Assembly: GCA_026874595.1 (NCBI GenBank) | Contig: CM049316.1 | Span: forward strand, 58,723,676-58,787,675 | Length of the DNA: 64,000 bases | Origin: Sipunculus nudus | Lineage: Eukaryota; Annelida; Sipuncula; Golfingiida; Sipunculidae | Direction: 5' to 3' | In this document: positions 37,339-48,897 of the stretch, in pieces | Layout: each line of letters begins with the position of its first letter | How positions within the stretch are numbered: position 1 is the first letter of the stretch | The notes under the pieces: generated by a model | Seen by the model: the letters and a program-made list of their open reading frames with translations, nothing else | Told to the model about the DNA's origin: nothing | Database searches by the model: none | Position numbers and translations under genes: made by a program

Positions 37339-37997
37339 GGGCCCAGTTTTACTAAGAATGCGTATGGCTTAAATCAAATTTTACCAAAACGCCTCCCAAG
37401 TCGGCTAACGTAAACCTGTGAGATAAGTCAGTTTCACTAAACGCGATTTAGCTAAGTCGGTCTGAACCTTGGAAATCCCCTTTTCAACGCCACCTATTGA
37501 TGAAATAATGAATTAAAAAAGCGTCTGAAATGGGGACGCAAACACTTAGCGGAAGATAGTGACATGGAATTTTAATTAACCCTATGTTATTCCTGTTAAC
37601 TTTTTAAATGAATAGTTTAAAAAACGGTCTGGACATCGTGGTATTGCTGTACTTGACTGTACAAATTGAACAACAACCCCCATGATCTATTCTTTGGTTT
37701 AAGGACCCCTTTCAGGGAAACGGCACATGGCGTGACGTCATTGTCACCTGTGACGTACCGTACCACGCTCGTCAGATGGCCGTATGGTCACATGCAACAA
37801 GTGCAAGTGATATAATGTGCTATACACCCATGAAACACATAGTTAAGCCTCCTCGGTGCAGGCTTAGCAGTTCAGCCCGCCAGGTGACTTAAGTCACTAA
37901 CGTTATTTTTAATGAAACTGACTTAAAGCTCGACAAAAGTGACTTAAGTAAAAAACGCAGAATAACAGGCTTAAGTTGGTTTAATGAAACTGGGCCC
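37339..37997. mobile_element. GGGCCCAGTTT-ended MITE (659 bp)
   Basis: The left end GGGCCCAGTTTTACTAAG and right end TTAATGAAACTGGGCCC are inverted with one or two mismatches in the first 17 bp. The interior has further inverted blocks (GTGACTTAAGTCACTAACG, CGGCTAACG) and a GC-rich patch near 37720-37780 (GTGACGTACCGTACCACG). No transposase. I could not fix a target duplication, so the superfamily is open. Confidence 0.65.
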
Positions 37998-39444
37998 AGT
38001 ACCTTTTCATTCCATTGGGTAGAGGAGCAACGATCTTGCAAAGGGTCTTGGTGTGGAGACATGCTCTGATAGGGACATGAACCCACTGCCATGCAGTCAC
38101 AAGTCCTGTGTCTTAACCATTACACCATCATGATCCTTACCTTGAGACCTATCTGTCATATTGCTCATGGTATCCCCACTAGATGCCAGCACCAGATGAA
38201 GTTCCTTCCAGTGAGACAGATGTATGAACAGACAAAGAAATTGTCTTGCACCCAGGTTTTTGATACGCGTCAAATAAAAAATTTAAACAACTTTTCTTAT
38301 TCTCAAGGCAAAGCTCTTCACAGGTTTAATTCCATCCATGAGTATTTACATGAACATACGAACACAATCAACAAACAAACATGGGGAAACAGTATAATGA
38401 CTATAATCCCCATCCAACTTCATCAATTGAGATTCATAAATCTATTTCAAATTTCAAGAAATATCCTTACTGTGTGAATGAGCATATTGGTGTGTTTAAT
38501 CATCACGCCATGCCATCAGGGAATTATAAAAACAAGCAGACATATTTGGGAATTTTATTTGTGATCAAGTGAATTAGAACTAGCACCATAGCAGAGTTCA
38601 TACTCATAGAGCGTACAGATCTAATGATAACGGATGCTGCGATAAAAAGTCTGATGAATATTTATCCCCACAGAATGCAGTAATCAATATAGCGTGGGGG
38701 AAATGATAGCTGAGAGAGTAAGAAATAATAATGGAACATTGTCAATAAACGATTGTTTATTAAAGGTGGGTTATGAAGGGAGGCTGGTTAAAGATGTTAA
38801 ATGATGTTTTACCAGGAACATTGTGAAGATGAATAAATACAGCTATCAAGTTAAACCTGTACATTTATTAATCTTACTCTTTGTCTGGCAGGATTTAAGA
38901 TAGTGGGTGCTAGTTTAAGGGCAGTGTGCTCAAAGTAGGCTGATGCAATATGTAACCAGACTTTTGACAAGACTTTTGGGAGCTCATGCACAGTTAGTAA
39001 TGTTCTTCACCAGTCTGCCCATTGGCCAAGGACTTAACCACAAATGTGTGTGTTTTTCACCCAAGAAGTATATGGGGTAGGTGTCATTAAATTAGTGAAT
39101 TGATTAGAAGAAGGGTTATGGATAAACCTCGACTACCAACTACTGGTAATGGGTGCTATGGGAGCTGATGGTTTTAACACCATAAAAATGAACATTTCTG
39201 AAATTTCAAAGTGTGAAGTTGGAAGAGATTGTCAGACTCGTATTGTTATTTGTGGCAGACTACAAGGACAGGTGTATACATGTAACTAACTAAACAAAGG
39301 TCACAGAAAATATAAAGAATCACCACAAAAGTAAGAATGTGCAAGGATTGTGAATATTGTTATGCAAAATAATAATCAAACAGATTTCTAGGTGCTGTAA
39401 GGTAATTACCCCTGCATGAAAAGAGGGTTATTGTTTTCACTGGA

Positions 39445-39482
<38 letters not shown>

Positions 39483-40362
39483 AAGATATCTGAAGAACGG
39501 TATCACTGATGTTATTGGAATTTATCAAATAGGTGGGTATTGTGAAAATCACAAAGTGATTAATTTTTTTGTGTGTAAATCCCAGCAGAAATAACCCAAG
39601 GATAAGCGTTTTCGGGATGTTATAGGATATTTGTTAACACCAAGACGTAGCATGTGACAATATGGCCATCTTTGGAGTGCGAGTCATGATGTCACAGAGG
39701 ACAGTCAACATATAGCATGAGAAGCCATGGTTGTTGTTCGTTGTGTTTATATTCAAGGATGGCAATACAAAATTTCCAGTAGTGTTTTCCAAAATATTTT
39801 CAATGAAAAAGTTCCCATGAATAACACTGGTTTAATTAACATTCCATGGCCCCAACTTTGAACACCATCTTCTGCATGGCTTGCATCCGCATATCAGACG
39901 TGTTTTAATTTTAAAATTATTTCAGTATAACAGCTGTTGCAAGATTCTCACATGTTAAGAAACCCTTGAATTTGTCCAAATCTATAATATTGAAGTCTTT
40001 AAAACTGTATGAATTTACTTTATTTGAAAATTTCATTTGAAATGATTTGTTTCAGTTTGATGGGTGTCTCGGGCAGAGAGAGAGAATGAGGCATACTTTA
40101 ACCTGTCAACAAAGATCTCATAATCTTTTGTGAACTGGATTTATGTATAAAAAAAGGTGAATAAAATTATAGAAAATGGCGCAGATTAGATGGTTGAAAA
40201 TGGGGTAAAGGAGGCTATGAAAAAATGGCCTTGAAAATACATATTTTGTCCTTAAAATTTGTTTAACAATGAAACCTTGAAAATGAAATCTTAAAATCAC
40301 GATGGGGAGTAAACTTACGTTTGTAACCTGAGAATGTGAAAATTTGTATTCACGATATCTTA
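37998..40362. other. No gene seen
   Basis: A 128-codon open frame at 38091-38477 has no domain or splice context. The (GT)n tract at 39449-39481 is listed separately. The rest is AT-rich spacer. Confidence 0.5.
39449..39481 (+). repeat. (GT)n microsatellite
   Basis: 33 nt of pure GT dinucleotide, followed by CAAGATATCTGAAGAACGGT. It sits in a sequence resembling the AAGGAGGTTATG repeat class. Confidence 0.95.
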
Positions 40363-40660
40363 TTGGTAGGAATCTGTTGTAAAATCATATTCATTGATTA
40401 CAAAAGATAAAAAAAAATGACTGATGATCGATTATTTATTGATTATTTTATATACTATCTATATTAATGTGAAATATGCTGCATGGAATTATTCCTCAAA
40501 TATTGAACAAGTAAATTCAGTTCAACAGGATAATATGACTTCTTTGTATGTGCCTACATAATCATTTATGATGGATTGTGCAAAAATGCAATAGATCTAA
40601 ACATTATTAAAGAAAACCACCAATTATAGATTTAATGATTTAATTGGCACATCATTAATT
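40363..40660 (+). repeat. Dispersed repeat (GGTAGGAAT...GGCACAYCA family)
   Basis: Begins TTGGTAGGAATCTG, continues ATCGATTATTTATTGATTAT, TATGCTGCATGGAATT, GGATAATATGACTTCTTTG, ATGCAATAGATC, and ends TTAATTGGCACATCATTA. Copies in the same order lie at 48898-49571 (with a MITE inside) and 55268-55688; a reversed 3' fragment is at 62108-62190. Confidence 0.6.
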
Positions 40661-41770
40661 ACTATAGGTAAATGCTGAGAAATAAAGATTCAAAATTCCT
40701 TTAATATAAGCTGCATACTGTCAGATAGTTTACCAACTCATATGTACACACACATGCATGCACACATCCAGCCACACTATATCAGAAAGCGGAGCATTCA
40801 CTATATCAACTTGACAGTGCTAAATATAAAAATCCATCAATGTTGTCCATGGTCGTGTCTATATAGAATTAAGCAGACCAAGTTTGATGTCACCAAACTG
40901 GGTGAAAAGATCAAACATTTGGGTATCATACTGATAGCCAGGTTATTTAACATGACAGCCTGACATGGCATTAACTGGACCATCATGACATTAATGTATA
41001 TGCCAAGGCTCAGACTATAAAACCAATGTTTATGGCATTTCGGCCAAGAGCTTTAACCCATGAGCTTGGCCCTGGCCTTTTGCGTGAAATGTCATGATGT
41101 CGGGTAATAAGAAGCTTTGTGACCTGGGTCCAGTACTGCACTCCCCGCAGTGTCCAAGATATCCTCAGTAAGAATAGATCTGACCTGTCCATATTGTCTA
41201 TATCTGATTTAGTGGCAATTCATCAGACAGTCAAGGTTAGCCATCTGCTTGCCAAAACACTTGAACAGAAATGTGAAATAAAGTCAGTTGGATTGATATA
41301 GATTCTAATAACACAATCGTTGCAATGTGCAGAATATTTTTTTACACATAGAGCACCTGTTTATATGAAGAAATTTTCTTTATAAATTTTATATTACATT
41401 ATACTTGAATGACCAGGAACAAATTTAGAATTTTGACCAGGACTTTCAAGATTACTTTGTGTGCTTCCAAGAATCCAAAAAGGAATGTACAAGTGATTTT
41501 AAACTTTTATATAAAATTATGATATATAATGAAAAAATTACAAAATCAAGACAAAGATCAGACTGGATGCTATGGGGGGGGTGGGTTAAGCTCGACTCCA
41601 TGAATATTGTATACCCCTTTACCCTTTCTTTTACTGGACCCACATATAGAATATCCTCTCTCCAGAATAACTCATATAAAAGTAAACTGGAAAGTTAAAA
41701 TGTTGTATTTGAGAGAATCAAGAGAATTAAAAAAAAGATTTCTCAGCAAGATCTCCAGCTTTTTAATTTA

Positions 41771-42002
41771 ATTATAAATTGAATAGTCCAGTTTCCAGCA
41801 GTGACATTGATTTATGCATTTGTCTGTAAATTCTTTCAAAATATATTTGTTATAATAGAGATATGAATAGTCCACAGTTAACTTATATTATAAATTGAAT
41901 AGTCCAGTTTCCAGCAGTGACATTGATTTATGCATTTGTCTGCAAATTCTTTCAAAATATATTTGTTATAATAGAGATATGAATAGTCCACAGTTAACTT
42001 GA
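41771..42002 (+). repeat. 116-bp tandem duplication
   Basis: ATTATAAATTGAATAGTCCA starts both units (41771 and 41887), and a third start (ATTATAAAT) follows at 42002. The two units are nearly identical; one difference is TGTCTGTAAATT versus TGTCTGCAAATT. This indicates a recent duplication or an assembly artefact. Confidence 0.9.
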
Positions 42003-42653
42003 TTATAAATCCTGTATATATAGTCTGCACACCTTTGTCATAGGGCTGGTCATACAGACACACATATTGACAATAAAATATTAAAGTTGCCTTTATCGTA
42101 GAGGATGACTGTCATCTTAATCAGATTACCATGAGACAGAGACGGGAGTACGCCTAATATAGGGAGATAAAGAGGCGACTACTTGTGAGACCAGTAGTAA
42201 TAAAGGATGATGAACATTGACAGAGTATGATGAACAGTGATGAACAATGATGAACAGTGACAAGAGGTAATCAGCACTGACAGTGACAAAGGGATGAGTT
42301 TGTATTTATGGAGGAAATAGTAGAAAGTGCAGGAAAGGTGTATCAAACAAACCTGAACTGTTATTGAGGTATAAATGTTAGTTCTGTCACATTCCAGTTA
42401 GCCACTACTTGCAGATGTTGTCTTTGCTGTTTTACATCTCCTGGGGTGCTGGCACTGAGCCAAGACTATTCTGACCAATGAGAGTAGAGTATTGCAGATT
42501 TTTTCTCCTTACTCATTCTCATTGGCTGTTAATGACATAATTAGTTTGTACAATATGGTGTCTTCCCCTCTTCTTCATGGATTCCTGCTTTGACAAGAAC
42601 AAGGCTTTCTAGATGATAGAACATAGATTGGAAGGCATCAAGTGGTAGCTTTT

Positions 42654-42745
42654 GATTCTTTTATCATCTAGCAAAAGGACTGTAATTTTAGGTAACTGTT
42701 GATTCTTTTATCATCCAGCAAAAGGACTGTAATTTTTGTCCCAAA
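42654..42745 (+). repeat. 47-bp tandem duplication
   Basis: GATTCTTTTATCATCTAGCA and AAAGGACTGTAATTTT repeat 47 bp later, with one C/T difference (ATCTAG versus ATCCAG). Confidence 0.85.
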
Positions 42746-43939
42746 CAGATTTGAATTGTTTTTGCATAGAAAATCAACAACAGCCTATAATCAATTTTAA
42801 CTTGAACAGAAACTACCATAATCAATTTATGCAGTTCTTGTGGTTTGGTTTATTGTGAGGAAGATTGATACTAGATTTTGGCACACTGCTAAAATGCAAG
42901 GAACCCCTGGTGGCAGCCTTTGCAAGCAGTGGGAAGGTGGAATGAGTTTTGAAGAATGTAACTTGTTCACTGGTTGGGAGTATTTAATAATTAAGGTAGC
43001 TCTGAGTGGATAACTGAATTTACAGGTAATACTTGAGGTTTGATAATTACTATGGTTAATTGATTGGTATCAGTCATTCAGTGTCATATCAAACACTGGT
43101 AACACATTTTGGTATCAGCTATTTCAGTATTGTCTTTAAGAACAAGTCAGTTCAAGCTGTCTTGTTACAGATACAAAGTTTCTAATAGTGATGGCATCAT
43201 ATCTCAAATCACCAATTTTCTTTCTTTTATAACTCTTAAGCTTGTCATTTTTGTAACCTTTTGAGCTGCTTGTCATTATTGAAATCCTCTGCTAGCACCA
43301 AGCTTATGTTGCAATCATACTAGTGATATTTACCAGTATTATAATCTCAGTATCAGTTCTATCATTGCCAGTCTACTGCCTATGGTAGCCATTACCAATT
43401 TATGTGTGGGTAAAGAGGGCATATCCCACTCCTAAAGACCTTGGCCAGGGGTCTCAGCAAGAGAAAAACCACAACCACAGAGTCACAAATCCCTCACCAT
43501 ACCACAAACCATACTTCATGACTCACTTGGTATATATGTGTAGTTTCTATTTTCTTGCTTATTTGAGAAGTTTTTGCATTGCGTACGTTGGAAGTATATG
43601 GTTTATTGGCTTTTGGTCTGTCAAGGATTAAAAGCTTTAACTGATGATTGGTAATTAATCAGTTGTTGTTTGGCAGGGTTGTAGCCGCTGAACAGGGAAA
43701 TACTAATTAAACTGGTCAGTTCATAATTAATTTTATTATTAATGTCTTTATATAGAATATTTTCAGCACCATAGAGTGATACAGTCATTGTAAATAGAAA
43801 GTTTTTTAGTTTTTATCATTGAATGCCACTGTGTTAAAAAAAAGTGCTACCATTTTCACTATTTCCACATGGCAGATACAAACTGTTTTAGATGGTTTCA
43901 AAGCAGGTTTTGTGTCACATAAGTGACATTGATTTTATT

Positions 43940-44240
43940 GCTTCCGGGAGGAGGATATGAGCGTTCATTCCTGTTCTTGTGTGTCTTTGTGTGTTTATTC
44001 ACAATGTTACTCATATGATCATGAATTAAATCACATGAAATTTTCAGGGCATTTTAGGAATGGGCCAGTGAAGAACCAATTAAATTTTGGTGTCGTTCTG
44101 GCCCATGATCCAGTTTCAGGAAGGTCATGATGGAATAATAACAAATGTACAATCACACCACTTATGCACGAATGAACCTTGGAATATTTGCTAAATGCAA
44201 ACACCGTTTTGGGAGAGTCCCACATAGTGGAGTCTTGCAT
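43940..44240 (+). repeat. Dispersed repeat (AAGGAGG family), second copy
   Basis: TTGCTTCCGGGAGGAGGATA, a GTGTGTCTTTGTGTG tract, CATGAAATTTTCAGGGCATT, TTAGGAATGGGCCAGTGAAG and AACCAATTAAATTTTGGTGT align with 36701-37000. Confidence 0.55.
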
Positions 44241-45004
44241 TCCATTGAATGTAAATTTCTAGTAGAGGATGTTTTGACATAATCTCATGTATCAGCCACA
44301 AAATGGCTGAAGTATATTATTATGGATCATTGTCTTCATGGCTGTTATCTCTCATTGATACACACTTTTTCATACTTATTCTAAGAAGATTTGATACTCA
44401 TTCATGCAAGATTCAAGCTATATTTCCATAAGCGTGAGAGTGAAGGCAAACACAAACGTGAATATGAGTTGGGAACCATTTGTGGGATGTGTTTCCATGT
44501 TGGGATGCAACACATGATTTCTAGTCTTTTCTGCACAGGTACATTACATAAATTTTCTTCACAGAATCCAAAGTCTCAGTTCTGCATTATGTCACCTTCA
44601 TCCTCATTCAACAGACAGTTCCCCCTGCAGGCCATGGGCCTAACATTGTAATATGTAAAAGAGAAGTTTATAAGGAATCAAAATTACCTTCTGTTAAATG
44701 TATTATAGTGAATGCATATTGAGACATTAAATACTGCATGGTTTGATTTTTTTGTGTGTTTGGGGTGCTGCCAGCTTTGATAACTACCTCCTTCCCAGTT
44801 ACCAAGAATCTGCTTGTCCCTGCTGTTTTTTTGTGAAACGGGAAGTTTATCGGGGACTGGTAATACTCCTGAGATAGTAAGCACAGGCTCGGTACTACAG
44901 CAGTTAAGACCATCAGATCAGAGGTAAAATATGGTTCATACTGTATTGAAGGAGGCTGGCAGGTATGGTTAATTATGTTAGATTTGTGTACTTTTATTAC
45001 TTTT

Positions 45005-45190
45005 TTCAGGGAGGTTATGTTTTCACCTGCGTCTGTTTGCTTGTTTGTTGGTTTGTTAGTTTATAGAGTACACAGAAACTGCTTGATCAGTTTCTGCAGA
45101 ATTCTGTGGGGCTGGACAAGGGGGGTCGAAGTTGTAAACCAGGGAAGACTCTATTAAATGTTGGTGCTGATCTGGACTTAATGGATCAAG
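45005..45190 (+). repeat. Dispersed repeat (AAGGAGG family), short relative
   Basis: TTTCAGGGAGGTTATGTTTT, a TTTGCTTGTTTGTTGGTTTG tract and TTGGTGCTGATCTGGACTTA follow the same plan as 36701-37000, with a different middle. Borders are approximate. Confidence 0.4.
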
Positions 45191-45349
45191 CTAGTATGAA
45201 TGCTTAGCCTTGTTCACTTTGGAATAAGTCTGACAGACTCTCCCCTGCTGCCATCTATCAGAAGATTTTGACATTATAATGAGAGGGGTGGGATGTGGAA
45301 AACCCCATTAAAGCCAGCTATTTACCTGCCTTATGTTTGTATAATTGTA

Positions 45350-47100
45350 TCCGCCAAAACGAAGTTTTGCGGATACTATGTTTTTGACCGGGTTCCGCCG
45401 CCGCCGCCGCCGCCGCCGCGTTCGTTTCCGGAGAACTCCTCTGAGACTACTGGACAGATTTTTCCGAAACTTACACAAATTATCGGGTTACATGTGAACT
45501 GGTGCCTAACCAAGTGACCTTGACCTCTGACCTTTCGTCTCTGCCCAGCGTCCGTTTGTGCGTCTGTTTTCACATATAAACCCATATATCTCGGGAACCG
45601 TTTGACCGATCCGGAAAAAAATTTTACACAAATGTAGCCCTGGCATAGCTTTATAACATACACAACAAAAGGTGGCGCCACCTGCAACCATGTTTGCACA
45701 GTGTCCATCTGTTCATCTGCCTGGGGTTAAAATCACTCATATCTCTGCAGTGGTTTGACTAATTCACCTAAAATTTGGCATGCGTATACATCCTAGATAG
45801 CTTTCTCGATTTTATGACAGGTGGCGCCACCTACATTCACGTTAACGCTACACACATAAACCCATATATCTCGGGAACCGTTTGACCGATCCGGAAAAAA
45901 ATTTTACACAAATGTAGCCCTGGGATAGCTTTATTAAATACACAACAAAAGGTGGCGCCACCTGCAACCATGTTTGCACAGTGTCCATCTGTTCATCTGC
46001 CTGGGGTTAAAATCACTCATATCTCTGCAGTGGTTTGACTAATTCACCTAAAATTGGGCATGCGTATACATCCTAGATAGCTTTCTCGATTTTATGACAG
46101 GTGGCGCCACCTACATTCACGTTAACGCTCCACACATGAACCCATATATCTCGGGAACCGTTTGACCGATCCGGAAAAAATTTTTACACAAATGTAGCCC
46201 TGGGATAGCTTTATAACATACACAACAAAAGGTGGTGCCACCTGCAACCATGTTTGCACAGTATCCATCTGTTCATCTGCCTGGGGTTAAAATCACTCAT
46301 ATCTCTGCAGTGGTTTGACTAATTCACCTAAAATTCGGCATGCGTGTACATCCTAGATAGCTTTCTCGATTTTATGACAGGAGGCGCCACTTACATTCAC
46401 GTTAACGCTGCAGACATCCAAGCTCATATCTCGGGAACCGTTTGACCAATCAGGAAAAATATTTTACACAAATGTAGCCCTTGGATAGCTTTATAACATA
46501 CACAAAAATGGTGGCGTCACCTGAAGCCATTTTTTTTCACAGTGTCCATCTGTTTGTCTGCCTTTAGTTAAAATCACTCATTTCTCTGCTGTGGTTTGAC
46601 CAAATTTCCTGAAATTCAGCATGCTTATACATCCCGCATAGCTTTCTTGATTTTATGACAGGTGGCGCCACTTACATTCACGTTCATGCTGTAGACATCC
46701 ATGCTTATATCTCCGGACTCATTCAACCAATCAGAAAAAATTTTTTACACAAATGTAGCCCTTGGATAGCTTTATAACTTACACAAAAATGGTCACGCCA
46801 CCTGCAGCCATTTTTGCACAGCTTCCATCTGTTTGTCTGCTGTGGGATAAAATCACTCATATCTCTGCAGTGGTTTGACTTTTCCACATGAAATTTTGCT
46901 TGTGTATATATCTTGGATAGTTTCTCATTCAAATAACAGGTGGCGCCACCTACAATCATGTTTATGTGGCAGAGATCCATTCTATTATTTAACACATGTA
47001 ACTCTATATCCCCTTGCCACTCAATCCATGCCTTACTTCACCCGTCCTTCTCTGATTTTGGCGGATACACGTAGTCGCTTGTCGACTACCCGTATTCTAG
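45350..47100 (+). mobile_element. Non-autonomous Helitron-like element, copy 2 (1751 bp)
   Basis: Starts A|TCCGCCAAAACGAAG, whose first bases form a hairpin with GTTTTGCGGATA. A GCC-repeat tract (45395-45420) follows. Five modules of 280 bp are marked by TCGGGAACCGTTTGAC at 45591, 45871, 46151 and 46431 (exactly 280 bp apart), with a diverged fifth at 46712. Each holds two GGTGGCGCCACC-type palindromes, one before TGCAACCATGTTTGCACAG and one before TACATTCACG. It ends TAGTCGCTTGTCGACTA, then CCCGTATTCTAG|TTT. No helicase or Rep gene. Open frames inside are repeat by-products. Confidence 0.85.
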
Positions 47101-48124
47101 TTTGTGTTATTTCTGGCCTACTCTGGGTATACATATATTAATGAGTTAACTGCAGTTACTACCTATTTAGGAGAGCTCTTATAATACCACAGTGATTGGT
47201 TCATGGATTTGTTGATGTGCAAGCTGTTTGTAAACATGGTACACATGCCAATGAAAAACAGAAACACCATATGATCTTCCGTGGTTGATTGTGCACTAAC
47301 TTTTGTTTGTGTGAGCGTGTGGAGAATCACCATATTTTGTCATTTGTAAACCTCTGATATGATGATAGATGCCCTTGTTGGATGTGTCTTGATTACGATT
47401 GGTCGCCATTTTGGTGGCCCCCCTACAGTTATAAACACATGGATATAAACAAAACAGATAGCCTGTGCTTTTTTTAGCTTATTTTTATGCAAGGTTCAAA
47501 ATATTTTCATTTTTTAATACAGATCAGATAATAGAATAGGCCCCTTTAACAGCTTGGCACATGTTAGATAAAGGAATATTCTGACATCATTGGCTGTAAC
47601 AAACAATTTTTCTTAGATCATTGACTGTACAAATGAGGTCAACCGTACCTAATTCCTAATTGTACTTAATTCCAGAAATGGATTTCTTAATGACAAGAAA
47701 TGTGGTCTAGCTAGCTTATGTCTTACTGCTTCGAGGAATTAAGATTGCTACCCATATGTCTTAATGCTTTAAAGAAAACAGGATCATGATTTTCTCAAAG
47801 AAAAAAAAATTGCTGTGATCTCAAATAAACATGAATTAAATTGTGTAAGCAATGAAAGATGACAAAACACAATATTCAGACACTATCAACCTATAATAAT
47901 CAGTTCAGTTTATAGGCCCCTTCATCTTGGCTATGGCTTTATCTTATATATATAAGACATATTATGTTTAAGAGACCCAAGTGTCTGAAATTTGGTAAAT
48001 GTTAGAGGTAAAAAAAAATTGATTTTGAATTTATGTTCACATCTAAATATAGCATGAATATTAACTGGGAAATTTGTGTAATAAGACCACCAATGGGACT
48101 GGCCAAAAGAGGTCTTAATTCACA
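47101..48124. other. No gene seen; contains one dispersed repeat
   Basis: Copy of the TTTTGGTGGCCCCCC repeat at 47395-47490 (TATAAACACATGGATATAAA, CAAAACAGATAGCCTG). Otherwise AT-rich spacer. Confidence 0.5.
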
Positions 48125-48385
48125 GGTGGTCTTATTAGAGAGGTCAGTTGTCACCAATGTGAATGGTTTTGGTTCACTCTAGGGTGGTCTTAATAGACAG
48201 GTCAGTTATAACCAATGTGAATGCTTTTGGTTCACTCTAGGGTGGTCTTAATAGACAGGTCAGTTATAACCAATGTAAATGCTTTCAGTTCACTCCAGGG
48301 TGGTCTTAATAGACAGGTCAGTTATAACCAATGTGAATGCTTTTTGTTCACTCTATGGTGGTCTTAATAGACAGGTGGTCTATCA
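48125..48385 (+). repeat. 58-bp minisatellite, about 4.4 copies
   Basis: GGTGGTCTTAATAGACAGGT starts units at 48125, 48183, 48241, 48299 and 48357, exactly 58 bp apart. Each continues CAGTTATAACCAATGTGAAT and GGTTCACTCTAG. The GGTGGTCTTAATAGACAG wording and the flanking AAGACCACCAATGGGAC resemble the interior of the pogo-like MITEs at 50737 and 51580. The array is probably an internal expansion of such a MITE. Confidence 0.93.
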
Positions 48386-48897
48386 GGCAGGTTCCACTGT
48401 TGTATTTTCTCTTTTATCTGAGTCAGTGATTTCAGCAGTATTCATAATCGTAATTGTATCTGTTGTAAATTGGTCAAATGTAGTTAGAATATATCAATGC
48501 ATGTCTAAGCATTTCAGGTTTGACCACTTGAGCAGTTCACTTGTCTTGAGTTATTAAAGTATTATAGAACAAACAGTGTCTCCTCGGGGTATATCTTTAT
48601 CAGTGATCATCAAATGCATAAATATTGGTAATTGGAAATTTTAATAATCAGACTTTAACACACTTGGCTTTTCTTTAACTTTTATGAAATGTCTAGTACT
48701 TACGAAATATAAACAGCTGAAAATCCCAGGTATCAAAGCCAAAATCTTGTAAGCATTATGAAAAATCATTATTTGAATAGAAAACGAAAATGATTACATC
48801 AAAAGAGCACTTTGATGTGTTTTAGCAGTAATATTGTAATACTCTGTAGCTTTTAAATGTTTCTGGGTTTTTTTAAGCAGCTGGTTCTATGTGTAAA

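Larger units (their letters stand above)
40661..45349. other. No gene seen; spacer with local duplications
   Basis: No exon with matching splice sites and open frame. Local tandem duplications (41771-42002; 42654-42745) and copies of the AAGGAGG repeat (43940-44240; 45005-45190) are listed separately. Open frames up to 86 codons have no protein signal. Confidence 0.5.
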
